The position numbers and the translations under genes are program-made. From the IMG/VR virus record IMGVR_UViG_3300025132_000012, positions 1-37,060 of that record: DNA of 37,060 bases; one strand, written 5' to 3'. Source of the stretch: a virus. The notes beneath the pieces are model-generated. The model searched no databases and was not told where the DNA came from. It was given only the letters and a program-made list of their open reading frames with translations. Below, piece after piece: positions 28,996 through 36,372 of the stretch (the stretch's first letter is position 1; the number at the start of each line of letters is the position of its first letter).

Positions 28996-29561
28996 GGTTC
29001 AAAAACTTGTCTAAAAGTAGCTGAAATTCTTGCTCGATTATTATATGGTATATCTTTTTTCCAACCTTCACAAACAAATTGTTTTGCTCCAGATAAAGTA
29101 ATAGAAACATTTCCGCTATTTGTAGCACTAGAAGCTGCAGTTACAGTAAAAACATTATCACTAGTTATAGAAGCTACAGCAAAAGAACCATCTGTAGCAG
29201 AACCAGAAGTATAATCTATAGTTAAAACATCATTTAAAGCTACTCCATGATTGGTAATAGTTATAGTAACTGTAGTTCCTGATTGGGAATAAGTTCCAGT
29301 TTTAGATAAACCTTCTCCAGGCGGAGTAAAAGTAAAGCTTGCTTGATCTCTAGCTCTACTTCTTAAAAAAGCATCTACTACATCAGCTTCAGTTTCAGAT
29401 AATTCAAAATTTAAATTATAAGTTTCCATTATTTGATTACTAGGTAATCCAAAAAATATTCTCTGTTCAAATCCATCTGCAAAGCGAACTGTACGTACAG
29501 CAGGCTCTGTTGATTTAGAAAATCCAGTATAAGTAGGTGTTACTGAAGGAAAAGTTGCCAT
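28992..29561 (-). CDS. Minor tail protein, lambda M-like, with inserted domain
   Basis: A 189-residue protein. FPSVTPTYTGFSKSTEPAVR (4-23) and VRFADGFEQRIFFGL open it, and FVCEGWKKDIPYNNRARISA (162-181) closes it; these are the M-family ends. Between them (about 87-156) lies an extra beta-rich domain (TGTYSQSGTTVTITITNHGV; ASITSDNVFTVTAASSA) seen as a module in other phage structural proteins. M sits at the tail tip next to the tape measure. The start is 1 bp from the tape measure stop. Confidence 0.85.
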   Translation of the reverse strand: MATFPSVTPTYTGFSKSTEPAVRTVRFADGFEQRIFFGLPSNQIMETYNLNFELSETEADVVDAFLRSRARDQASFTFTPPGEGLSKTGTYSQSGTTVTITITNHGVALNDVLTIDYTSGSATDGSFAVASITSDNVFTVTAASSATNSGNVSITLSGAKQFVCEGWKKDIPYNNRARISATFRQVFEP

Positions 29562-31655
29562 TTAAGTTGCTAATAAACCTCCAGGTCTTTTTTGTTTAAT
29601 TAATTCAGATTGTATAGCACCAGCTAAAGCTACGCCAAGTTCTTTACCTCTACTAGAATCTGCTGCTGTTTGAGAGCCTCCTCCAGCATCTACTGAAACA
29701 TTTATATTATTTACTACCCCACCACCTCCAATCATATTATTAGGAATTACTGTACCGCTAGATTTAGGAGTAAATATTTCAGGTCCTCGCTCTCCAACTA
29801 AATAGCTACGACCTGCAGAAGCAGGTCCTCCATTTGCTAGTCCAGGAAGATCTGAAAAAATTCCACCAAAACTTCTTTTCAATAAAGTATTTACTCCAAG
29901 TCTTAATAAAGAAGTAGCTAAATCATTAATTATTGATCTAGCTGCATCTGCTAAAGATCTAGTGCCTTGAATAGCATCTACTAAAGCATCAGAAATACCA
30001 GTAGCAATATCATTTCCTATTTCTTTAAATATTCCTTTTATTCTTTCTGCTTCTTCCTGTATTCTTTTTTGCTGTAATTCTTGTTTTTTTAGCTCTAAAT
30101 TTTGATTTTCTAATAATATTAGTTCTTGACCTCTGACTACTCCATGTTTTTCTATTATTTCAGCAATTGCTAATTGGTGTTCTTTTTCTAATTTTTGTAA
30201 TTCTGAAACTTCTGCATTTATTTCTAGATTTTTTGCTAATCCTTTATTTTGTTCTTTTAATGCTTTAGCAGTTGATTGAGCTTGTCTATCTAATTCTTCA
30301 AAACCAGCTTCATTTAATCTATTTTTTAATTTTTCTAATTTTTCTTCTAATATTCCTATTTCATGAGTTGCCATGTGTGTGCTTCCTGCACCATGAGCAA
30401 ATTCAGCAAAGAAATTTGTAATAACATTTTTATTTTTAAGACTTTCTGTTAACTTTGCAATTTTTTCTTCAGTTTCTTCTATTAATGCTTTAGTTTGTGC
30501 AACACTTCCTTCTTCTAATACTCTATTAAATTCTTTCTGTGCATTAATTACTTTTAAAATTTCAGTAGCTAAAGCACCAAATGCAATAACAGCCAAACCT
30601 ATTCCAGTTTTTGCTAAAGCTACTTTAAAAGCAGTTAAAGCTACTGCTGCTTTAGAAATACCTCCTGCAGCTATAAATGAACTTGCAGCCATACCTTTTA
30701 AACCAGTAGAAGCAAGAACTGAAGAAGCTGCTGTTACTTGTGCCTGGACTATAAATGTAGATAAAGTTCCTACTACTGCAGGTATAGCAATTGATAATGC
30801 TTTAACTCCTGCTGCCATACCTACAAAAGCTAAAGTTACTTGTCCTGCTTCTGACTCTAAAAAGCTAGTTAATTCTGTAATTAATTTAGTTAATAACCGA
30901 GTTGCATCTAAAACAACAGGCGCTAATAATCGACCAATAGATATAGATAATGCTTCTACTTCATTTCCTAGAACTTTAAATACCATAGTCGGGTCATTTT
31001 TAATTAGTTCTTTAAGCATTCCTCCGCTTTCTGAAGCTATTAGTTGAAAAGCCTCTATCATTACATCTTTAGTGATTAAACCTTGAGCAGCCATTTTTCT
31101 TAATTCACCTGTCTGCACTCCCATAACTTTTGCTACTGCAGGTAATATTGTATTCATCTGCTCAGAAATACTATTAAATTCATCTCCTCTTAAAACACCA
31201 GAACCTAAAGCTTGAGTTAGCTGAATCATTGCATTTCTTTGTTCATCAGCAGAAGCTCCAGATGTAATAGCAGCAGTATTAAAGCCCATCATTACAGCTG
31301 TTATTTCTTCAAAACTAACTCCTAATGGTGCTAATCTTGCTGTTAATTGAGTTACTGCCTGTAAAGATTCAGCAGTACTTAATCCAAATTTTTGCTGTGC
31401 TTCTCTTGCTAAATCTAAACTAGCTTCAAAATTTCCATTTTCAGCAGTTAATAATTTTAAACGTTGATTTAATTTTTCAAAATTAGCAGCAGCAAATACT
31501 GTTTGTTTAGCTAAAAATCCTATCCCTATTCCTGCTATAGCTGTTCTAAGCCCACCAAAAGCATTTTGTAATTGGTTTGTTTGTCTTTGCACTCCCTGTA
31601 GTGCTCTTGTGGCTCCAGAAGCATCTACTCTTAGTCTTACTATACTTTCAGCCAC
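29562..31655 (-). CDS. Tape measure protein
   Basis: A 697-residue protein. VRLRVDASGATRALQGVQRQ (5-24) and FGGLRTAIAGIGIGF start the tape measure pattern, with a Phage-tail-tape N-domain at about 70-215. Long hydrophobic or Ala-rich helices cover about 265-370 (VTLAFVGMAAGVKALSIAIP), then coiled coil at about 375-560. At the C-terminus GRSYLVGERGPEIFTP is the classic closing motif. It sets tail length and enters the host envelope. Length predicts a moderate siphovirus tail of roughly 100 nm using the usual 0.15 nm per residue. Confidence 0.93.
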   Translation of the reverse strand: MAESIVRLRVDASGATRALQGVQRQTNQLQNAFGGLRTAIAGIGIGFLAKQTVFAAANFEKLNQRLKLLTAENGNFEASLDLAREAQQKFGLSTAESLQAVTQLTARLAPLGVSFEEITAVMMGFNTAAITSGASADEQRNAMIQLTQALGSGVLRGDEFNSISEQMNTILPAVAKVMGVQTGELRKMAAQGLITKDVMIEAFQLIASESGGMLKELIKNDPTMVFKVLGNEVEALSISIGRLLAPVVLDATRLLTKLITELTSFLESEAGQVTLAFVGMAAGVKALSIAIPAVVGTLSTFIVQAQVTAASSVLASTGLKGMAASSFIAAGGISKAAVALTAFKVALAKTGIGLAVIAFGALATEILKVINAQKEFNRVLEEGSVAQTKALIEETEEKIAKLTESLKNKNVITNFFAEFAHGAGSTHMATHEIGILEEKLEKLKNRLNEAGFEELDRQAQSTAKALKEQNKGLAKNLEINAEVSELQKLEKEHQLAIAEIIEKHGVVRGQELILLENQNLELKKQELQQKRIQEEAERIKGIFKEIGNDIATGISDALVDAIQGTRSLADAARSIINDLATSLLRLGVNTLLKRSFGGIFSDLPGLANGGPASAGRSYLVGERGPEIFTPKSSGTVIPNNMIGGGGVVNNINVSVDAGGGSQTAADSSRGKELGVALAGAIQSELIKQKRPGGLLAT

Positions 31656-31679
31656 AATTTAAAAACTATTTATTCTATA

Positions 31680-32212
31680 TTACCTTTTCTTAGCCTTTTG
31701 GCGATCATATTCTTTTTTTTCGTTTTCTCTTTTGTTTTCATAATAAGCAGCCCAATATATTAATTCTTCTTCAGATAAAGAACTTCTTAATTCATTTATA
31801 GTTTTTCCTAATTCTGTTGCGAGAAAAAATTCAAAGTTTAACCAGTGATCTCGCTTTATTCGTTTTTTGCTTGATCTACATTTAATTTTATATCAAACAT
31901 AAAAAGTTCTAATTCATTTAAAACTTTTTCAGGTAATTCTCTTTGTAGGTTAGGTGCATCTGCTTTGTGAAATGCTTTTGTTCCATCTTCTAATTCTGCT
32001 TTCTCACAAAGAAGTTGAGTTGTTATTTTTAAACCAGTAGGATCATCAACTGCAGTTTGTTGTGCTCTAATTCTATCTTCTCTTGTTAAAGGTTTAAAAT
32101 ATAAATCTAATATTTTTTCATCATTCGAATTTTTAAATTCAAATTTTCTTCTATTAGTCATTTGATCGCTATACGAATCCGTAAGCAAATCAATTGTTCT
32201 TTTACTTGCCAT
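31680..32212 (-). CDS. Tail assembly chaperone GT fusion made by -1 frameshift
   Basis: The G frame (118 aa) ends at TAA 31856-31858. Just before it, the codons GCA-AAA-AAC contain the slippery heptamer A-AAA-AAC (31862-31868). A -1 slip there reads on for 60 codons to TAA at 31680-31682, adding RIKRDHWLNFEFFLATELGK and INELRSSLSEEELIYWAAYY plus a basic end; total about 177 aa. The LS.EEL..WAAYY part is typical of the T half of lambda-like GT proteins. GT recruits tail tube protein around the tape measure. The coordinates include the frameshift (533 bases). Confidence 0.88.
31856..32212 (-). CDS. Tail assembly chaperone G
   Basis: The unshifted product of the G/GT gene, 118 residues: basic N-terminus (MASKRTIDLLTDSYSD), a strand pair (KFEFKNSNDEKILDLYFKPL), then helices (TREDRIRAQQTAVDD; EKVLNELELFMFDIKLNVDQ). 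Order between tail tube and tape measure matches G. Most ribosomes should end here; a small share continue into GT at the slippery site seven codon-bases before the stop. G and GT are needed in a fixed ratio for tail assembly and are not in the virion. Confidence 0.85.
   Translation of the reverse strand: MASKRTIDLLTDSYSDQMTNRRKFEFKNSNDEKILDLYFKPLTREDRIRAQQTAVDDPTGLKITTQLLCEKAELEDGTKAFHKADAPNLQRELPEKVLNELELFMFDIKLNVDQAKNE
31862..31868 (-). promoter_or_regulatory. A-AAA-AAC programmed -1 frameshift site
   Basis: The heptamer is in the right phase (GCA AAA AAC) and lies one codon before the TAA stop of G. In the -1 frame translation enters a T-like domain. A downstream stimulatory structure was not identified. 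Confidence 0.88.
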
Positions 32213-32240
32213 AAATTTTTAGTTAGTTTTTTAAACTTAC

Positions 32241-32660
32241 CTAAATTGCTGAAGTAATGGTACCGTTTGTTTCAAATGTAATATTTATAACTTGAATTTC
32301 TCCAAGAGTTGCACCATATTCTGCATTGGTAATAATTCCAGCAAAGCTAATTTTTTTTGCTGAAGTTGCACTATCTGGAAATAATTCAAATAAAGCGTCT
32401 CCGTTATCACCAGTTACTAATACATCATCAATAAAAGTTGTATAACCTGCTCCTGTTTCGCTTGGATTATATAAAAGCTCTGCAGTTCCAGAACCATCTA
32501 TTAAACCACCAATACGAGATTTAAATGTGTCTCCTTGTTTAGTAGTTTCCATTGTGTCTTTAGTAACAGATAAAGACCATGATCTTGTTTGACCTACATC
32601 GGCTTCAGTTCCACCAGCGTTTTCAAACATGATTTTACCAACGTCGCCCTTGATAGCCAT
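32241..32660 (-). CDS. Major tail tube protein
   Basis: A 139-residue beta-rich protein directly upstream of G/GT. GDVGKIMFENAGGTEADVGQ, then RSWSLSVTKDTMETTKQGDT and FKSRIGGLIDGSGTAELLYN fit the tail-tube pattern of siphoviruses (W.L...D..E.T..GD.w....G...gsGt). The C-terminal strands (GIITNAEYGATLGEIQVINI; FETNGTITSAI) complete the fold. It polymerises in hexamer rings to form the tail tube around the tape measure. Confidence 0.9.
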   Translation of the reverse strand: MAIKGDVGKIMFENAGGTEADVGQTRSWSLSVTKDTMETTKQGDTFKSRIGGLIDGSGTAELLYNPSETGAGYTTFIDDVLVTGDNGDALFELFPDSATSAKKISFAGIITNAEYGATLGEIQVINITFETNGTITSAI

Positions 32661-32690
32661 AATTTAAAAAGAGAATTATTTATATTAAGG

Positions 32691-32840
32691 TTAACCTTTT
32701 TCAGGTTTTTTTGCATCTTTTTTAGAATTTTGCATTTTTTCAAAATATCTTTTACATCTTCCGTCCCAATAATTAGCATCTCTTCTACCTTTTACTGCTT
32801 CAATTGCGTCCAGCATTTCTTCTGTAATTTCAATTGCCAT
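32691..32840 (-). CDS. Small charged protein between tail terminator and tube genes (49 aa)
   Basis: The ATG at 32838-32840 opens 49 codons ending TAA at 32691-32693. The product MAIEITEEMLDAIEAVKGRR continues DANYWDGRCKRYFEKMQNSK and ends in Lys-rich residues. It fills the 180-bp space in an otherwise compact tail operon in the right direction, 2 bp after the terminator gene. Plus-strand and longer minus frames over this region are shadows. Function unknown, perhaps a small assembly factor. Confidence 0.6.
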   Translation of the reverse strand: MAIEITEEMLDAIEAVKGRRDANYWDGRCKRYFEKMQNSKKDAKKPEKG

Positions 32841-32842
32841 AA

Positions 32843-33265
32843 TTAAAGTTCCTCAAATGTTTCAAAAGTAAATCTTAGTTGTGTTTGAAATTTCCCTTCT
32901 GGACTTGATTGTAAAATTTCAGGTCCAACTGGTGAATCAAAAATTACATTAGAAACTGTGACTCTATTGTATAAGTCTCTTAATCTTTTGCCAATAGTAA
33001 AATTAGCTCCTGCTCCAATTCCTTCTTCTGTAAAAATATCTAAAGTAAGCAATCCATTTATAAAATTATTTGCACTAGATGAATCGCCCATAGATATATT
33101 TTCTCCAGTACCAAAACTTATTTCACATAAAACAAAACTATCTTCGGTAGTAGAATCAAAAGCCATATTACTAAAAACTACTGGAATAGCAGGACTTGAA
33201 GCTAATTCTGTTGCTAATCTAGCTTCTATTGTTGATCTAACTGTATTTAAATCTGTAGCAGCCAT
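32843..33265 (-). CDS. Tail terminator protein (DUF4128-like)
   Basis: A 140-residue alpha/beta protein: DLNTVRSTIEARLATELASS (5-24), VFSNMAFDSTTEDSFVLCEI, LTLDIFTEEGIGAGANFTIG, then KRLRDLYNRVT. The plan (N-terminal helix, strand with F.NM.FD, G.L.LDIF.E.G.G, helix RLRDL) fits DUF4128-type tail terminators, analogues of lambda U, which cap the tail and join it to the head. Order between HK97 gp10-like and tube genes agrees. Confidence 0.82.
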   Translation of the reverse strand: MAATDLNTVRSTIEARLATELASSPAIPVVFSNMAFDSTTEDSFVLCEISFGTGENISMGDSSSANNFINGLLTLDIFTEEGIGAGANFTIGKRLRDLYNRVTVSNVIFDSPVGPEILQSSPEGKFQTQLRFTFETFEEL

Positions 33266-33616
33266 TTAACTCTTTCTTAGTATTTTTGCATATTGTCTAG
33301 CAACATAAATATTTAATTCTTTTCCTATTAATTCTGGAAAACCTTTAACTGTTTTTTGTCTAGTTCTATAAACTCCTTTCCAACTAGGCGGTAAATTAAC
33401 TCCATAACAAACAGGCTCTGCATAAGGTAAGTTATTTATTATTGTTCCATTAAATGGCTTTATTTGAGTTTGCCAGGCATTTCTTAAATTTCCTGTATCA
33501 ACTGGTGTAGCTTTTTTAACTCTTCGAGTCCATTCTAAAGTTGTTGCTTTTACTAAATCTTCTACAGCTTCTCTCATAACATCATCAATTTGATTTAGTT
33601 TAATTCTTCTAGTCAT
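33266..33616 (-). CDS. HK97 gp10-like tail-completion protein
   Basis: A 116-residue protein with an N-terminal helix (DDVMREAVEDLVKATTLEWT), the signature RVKKATPVDTGNLRNAWQTQ (32-51), a strand with NNLPYAEPVCYGVNLPPSW and a C-terminal helix. TPVDTG.LR.aW and the Y...v.yG motif are the gp10/Z-family marks. These proteins help complete the tail at the head-tail joint. The next gene starts 3 bp later. Confidence 0.85.
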   Translation of the reverse strand: MTRRIKLNQIDDVMREAVEDLVKATTLEWTRRVKKATPVDTGNLRNAWQTQIKPFNGTIINNLPYAEPVCYGVNLPPSWKGVYRTRQKTVKGFPELIGKELNIYVARQYAKILRKS

Positions 33617-33618
33617 GT

Positions 33619-33972
33619 TTACCTCAAAATAAGATCAAAACTTACAGCAGTATTATTTTGTTCGTTTTGAATTACCTGGACTATTTTAAATTCAACATTA
33701 CTTATTAAAACTCTATCTTTAGTTGTTGGTATATAAGTTAAATCTCCTGCAGATATTGTTAGTCTTTTATCTTGTGATTCTATTAAATTATTTACTTCAT
33801 TTCTTGTAACATTACTTAAAACTCCTTTAATAGTTGTATCAGAAGTAGATTCTGTTATAGCTCCAGTAGTTGTATTATATGAACCTGCAGTAACTTGTCT
33901 AATAGTTACATCTCCTCCAAGTTTTTTTAATGCCTTAGAAGCTGCTTTTTTTAATGCTGAAGCAATACTCAT
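33619..33972 (-). CDS. Head-tail joining/head closure protein
   Basis: A 117-residue protein with an amphipathic Lys/Ala N-terminus (IASALKKAASKALKKLGGDV), then beta-rich DVTIRQVTAGSYNTTTGAIT, KGVLSNVTRNEVNNLIESQD, LTISAGDLTYIPTTKDRVLI and a final strand set. This is the head-tail adaptor / head closure layout (SPP1 gp16/lambda FII-like role). It overlaps the following 79-aa gene by the ATGA style. Confidence 0.78.
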   Translation of the reverse strand: MSIASALKKAASKALKKLGGDVTIRQVTAGSYNTTTGAITESTSDTTIKGVLSNVTRNEVNNLIESQDKRLTISAGDLTYIPTTKDRVLISNVEFKIVQVIQNEQNNTAVSFDLILR

Positions 33973-34208
33973 AAATAATATGCTATTACTTGTCCGCTAG
34001 CTAAAGTAATACTTGTTATTACTCCGCATACTTCTGAAGAAGCTTTCATTGTTATTCCGTTAATAGTTGAAGAACCATTTTCTGTTATATTTTCAGCTAC
34101 AAAAGTTGCTTCTGCATCTGTTAAACAATGAACTTTACCAAATCTGCCTGTATGAGCAGCAGTATTTGTGATAATAATTGCAGCGGGATAATCGTAACCG
34201 TAACCCAT
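33969..34208 (-). CDS. Small beta-rich structural protein (79 aa)
   Basis: A 79-residue protein with an aromatic start (MGYGYDYPAAIIITNTAAHT) and beta strands (RFGKVHCLTDAEATFVAENI; TMKASSEVCGVITSITLASG; QVIAYYL). It recalls small marine-phage proteins found among connector genes, possibly a head decoration or connector piece, with no known activity. It sits between the connector and head-closure genes and overlaps the latter. Confidence 0.68.
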   Translation of the reverse strand: MGYGYDYPAAIIITNTAAHTGRFGKVHCLTDAEATFVAENITENGSSTINGITMKASSEVCGVITSITLASGQVIAYYL

Positions 34209-34211
34209 TTT

Positions 34212-34772
34212 TTAAGACCTCCGAATTGAAATGTTGCCAGGTCCACTTATTCTAATGCCTGATAGATAGCGTTCGACAAGTGGTGGTATTCGATCAGCTC
34301 CAACTGCACCATAAAAATTAGGTGTGACGTTCAAACTACCGATTGAAACATTAGAAAAATCTTCTAATCCACTTAATCCTAAACCATCTCTATTGTTATT
34401 CAAGTAAACAGCTAAAACTACTTGTGCATTTTTAACACGTTCTGGAATTTCTGTATCTGTATAATAATCGGCAACTAATCTATTAGGAAATGATAAACCA
34501 TATAAATTTGTATAAGTATCAGGTTTTCTTACTCCGCTTCTAGGCCATTGTAAAGCCTGAGTATCAGATACTCTTGCACCTAAAAAACGTTCTCTATCAA
34601 TTCTTTGAGCAGCAGTATAAAGTGCTCTGTTTTTATTATCAGTAGTGGAACCGTCCCATGCTGAAACATCATCATCAAGAATTAATCCTTCAACTATAGA
34701 ATTTGCATCAGAAAGAGTTATATAACTATTTGCTGACGCGCTTCCGACTGTTGCTGTTATTGTTATTGCCAT
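34212..34772 (-). CDS. Head-tail connector, DnaT-like-domain family
   Basis: A 186-residue helical protein: ASANSYITLSDANSIVEGLI (9-28), NKNRALYTAAQRIDRERFLG (47-66), ALQWPRSGVRKPDTYTNLYG, and ERVKNAQVVLAVYLNNNRDG. The ANSY..l.dAn, AL..AA..ID....GR.......LQWPR blocks are those of proteins often named putative DnaT-like ssDNA-binding but placed as head-tail connectors in siphoviruses. Position after the decoration gene agrees with a connector, not a replication protein. Confidence 0.82.
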   Translation of the reverse strand: MAITITATVGSASANSYITLSDANSIVEGLILDDDVSAWDGSTTDNKNRALYTAAQRIDRERFLGARVSDTQALQWPRSGVRKPDTYTNLYGLSFPNRLVADYYTDTEIPERVKNAQVVLAVYLNNNRDGLGLSGLEDFSNVSIGSLNVTPNFYGAVGADRIPPLVERYLSGIRISGPGNISIRRS

Positions 34773-34887
34773 TTAAATTTTCTTTTTTAGGCTTAATTTT
34801 AAGATTTGGCTTTAATGAAGAAACGGAAGCTGCTTTTGAAGCAGCCTCGTTTTGTTCCCTCATACGCCGAAAAGCGTAAATTGACAT
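34726..34887 (-). CDS. Small basic protein overlapping the connector gene (53 aa)
   Basis: The ATG at 34885-34887 (its A shared with the decoration gene stop, TAATG) opens 53 codons ending TAG at 34726-34728, which lies inside the connector gene in another frame. The product MSIYAFRRMREQNEAASKAA continues SVSSLKPNLKIKPKKENLNG and an Asn/Lys tail. A start of the Y..RR.RE...AA.K.A kind is typical of short proteins after the capsid/decoration gene in marine siphoviruses. Function unknown. Confidence 0.6.
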   Translation of the reverse strand: MSIYAFRRMREQNEAASKAASVSSLKPNLKIKPKKENLNGNNNNSNSRKRVSK

Positions 34888-35252
34888 TAACTGGAAGCAC
34901 CTTTTAGTGCTACAAAATTAATAACAATAGCTTCACTTAATGAACCACCAGAAACGTTAGAAACAGTGATTTTAAATGAACCGCTAGCAATACTATTAGC
35001 GCTTACTATATAAGCTCCAGCAGTACCAGCTGAACCATGACAAGCAACAACTACATCTGTAGCAGCAATTTTAGTGTTAGTAACTGTAAAAGAAACTTCC
35101 GCCGCATCTGCTAAAGCTGCTCCATTCATAGTGATTTGACCTGACTCTGTGCTCAAAGTAACCGCAGTTGCTTTGTTAGTAGCTTGAGTAACAGTTCCGC
35201 CAGAAGTAGGTCCAACCAAACTTCCCGCAGTGACTTCAAATAAAGAAGGCAT
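34887..35252 (-). CDS. Putative head decoration protein (121 aa)
   Basis: A 121-residue Ala/Thr/Ser/Val-rich beta protein directly after the capsid gene. TVTQATNKATAVTLSTESGQ (20-39), ITMNGAALADAAEVSFTVTN, then IAATDVVVACHGSAGTAGAY and SLSEAIVINFVAL make an Ig-like or trimer-forming decoration pattern that is common next to marine capsid genes. It probably binds the outside of the shell or stabilises it after expansion; direct proof would be its presence in virions. Confidence 0.72.
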   Translation of the reverse strand: MPSLFEVTAGSLVGPTSGGTVTQATNKATAVTLSTESGQITMNGAALADAAEVSFTVTNTKIAATDVVVACHGSAGTAGAYIVSANSIASGSFKITVSNVSGGSLSEAIVINFVALKGASS

Positions 35253-35264
35253 AATTAATTACCT

Positions 35265-36302
35265 CTAGTCGTTGTTTGAAACGATAGTTGCGCGAGCAAT
35301 ACCGATATTTTTTGTTTCATACACTTTCGACCAAGATGCTACTGTTTCCAATACAGTTCTGTTTGGGTTGACAGTAGATACAGCGTATTTAAGACCAACT
35401 GGGTGGTAAATATAATGAAGGTCAACAGCCATTGCTTCTTCTAAAGCAAGAATGTCGCGATCAGTTTGGGTTCTCATTGGAGATTGCTCACCAGTTACGA
35501 TAGCTCCGCCAGTAAAGAAGAAACAACTATATTCAGTTGAAGCACCAGAACCAGTTGTTGGAATATCATCAGAAACAATCACGCGTAAACCCATGAAAGT
35601 TGGAATTGATGTTGTTCCAGGAAATGCATTTGCAGTACTACCAGAAGCAGCTGCAGTATCAGGAGCGCCTGTATTATCGTAGATACGATCAATAGCATTT
35701 CTTTCAACCAAGTCATAGTAGCAATTTGAATGCATTGCTATGGTTGTAAGTTTTTCTCCTTGATCTCCAAGAAGTGCTTTAGCTCTTGCAACATGGCGAG
35801 GGCTTAAAACTGTAGGAGAATCACCTGATTCAGAATCAATACAAAGATCAAATAATGCTGAATTACTATCATTTGCATTAATAGAACCAAATGCACCAGT
35901 TAAGCAAGAATATAAATCTTTCTGCTTTTGGTTATTTACATAAGCAGCCATTTTTTGTGCGATAGCAGCCATTGGATCAGGACCACCACCCGCAGCAAGT
36001 GCAGCTAAGTCTCTTGAACTAAATGCACGACCTCTATGTAATACAGCTGCAATTTGATTATCTGCTGTAATTTTGCCTGGAGTTAATGAAGTTGAATCTG
36101 ATAAAACTTCAAAATCGCCAGATAAATTTGCTTTATAAAAAGGTATTTTTACAAAGTCTCCTCCACGATCTGAGGATAGATTTAATTCTGCCAAAGGTGC
36201 CACAACCCCACTCTGCAAAAAAGAATCTCTGTTAGTAGTTTCTTCAATGAGATAGGGTGTAAAAACCTCAGGAATGATTAAATCACTTCTTAATGTAGCC
36301 AT
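35265..36302 (-). CDS. Major capsid protein
   Basis: A 345-residue HK97-fold capsid protein of the gp13-like type. LIIPEVFTPYLIEETTNRDS (9-28), FLQSGVV, GGDFVKIPFYKANLSGDFEV (47-66), LHRGRAFSSRDLAALAAGGG (88-107), DPMAAIAQKMAAYVNNQKQK, IAMHSNCYYDLVER, LRVIVSDDIP and TDRDILALEEAMAVDLHYIY-type segments follow the family in order. It forms the icosahedral shell, with the scaffold gene directly before it. Codon use is slightly less AT-rich than its neighbours, usual for a highly expressed capsid gene. Confidence 0.93.
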   Translation of the reverse strand: MATLRSDLIIPEVFTPYLIEETTNRDSFLQSGVVAPLAELNLSSDRGGDFVKIPFYKANLSGDFEVLSDSTSLTPGKITADNQIAAVLHRGRAFSSRDLAALAAGGGPDPMAAIAQKMAAYVNNQKQKDLYSCLTGAFGSINANDSNSALFDLCIDSESGDSPTVLSPRHVARAKALLGDQGEKLTTIAMHSNCYYDLVERNAIDRIYDNTGAPDTAAASGSTANAFPGTTSIPTFMGLRVIVSDDIPTTGSGASTEYSCFFFTGGAIVTGEQSPMRTQTDRDILALEEAMAVDLHYIYHPVGLKYAVSTVNPNRTVLETVASWSKVYETKNIGIARATIVSNND

Positions 36303-36372
36303 TAAAAAATGTACTAATGATTTTTACTTTTCGGTGACAACACCTGACTTATACAAACAAGTTAATCTTATA
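36303..36372 (-). promoter_or_regulatory. Leader of the major capsid gene
   Basis: These 70 bases are the longest gap in the structural part of the leftward arm. They hold a GGTG-ACAA-CACC hairpin (36333-36344) and an AT-rich TATAAG box on the minus strand upstream of it. This may raise capsid mRNA levels or stability, but no firm promoter can be called. Confidence 0.35.

Noticed and set aside
34212-34772. Replication protein (DnaT-like ssDNA-binding)
   Set aside because: The family name is inherited from automatic annotation; the place among head-tail genes and the connector-like blocks make a structural role much more likely.
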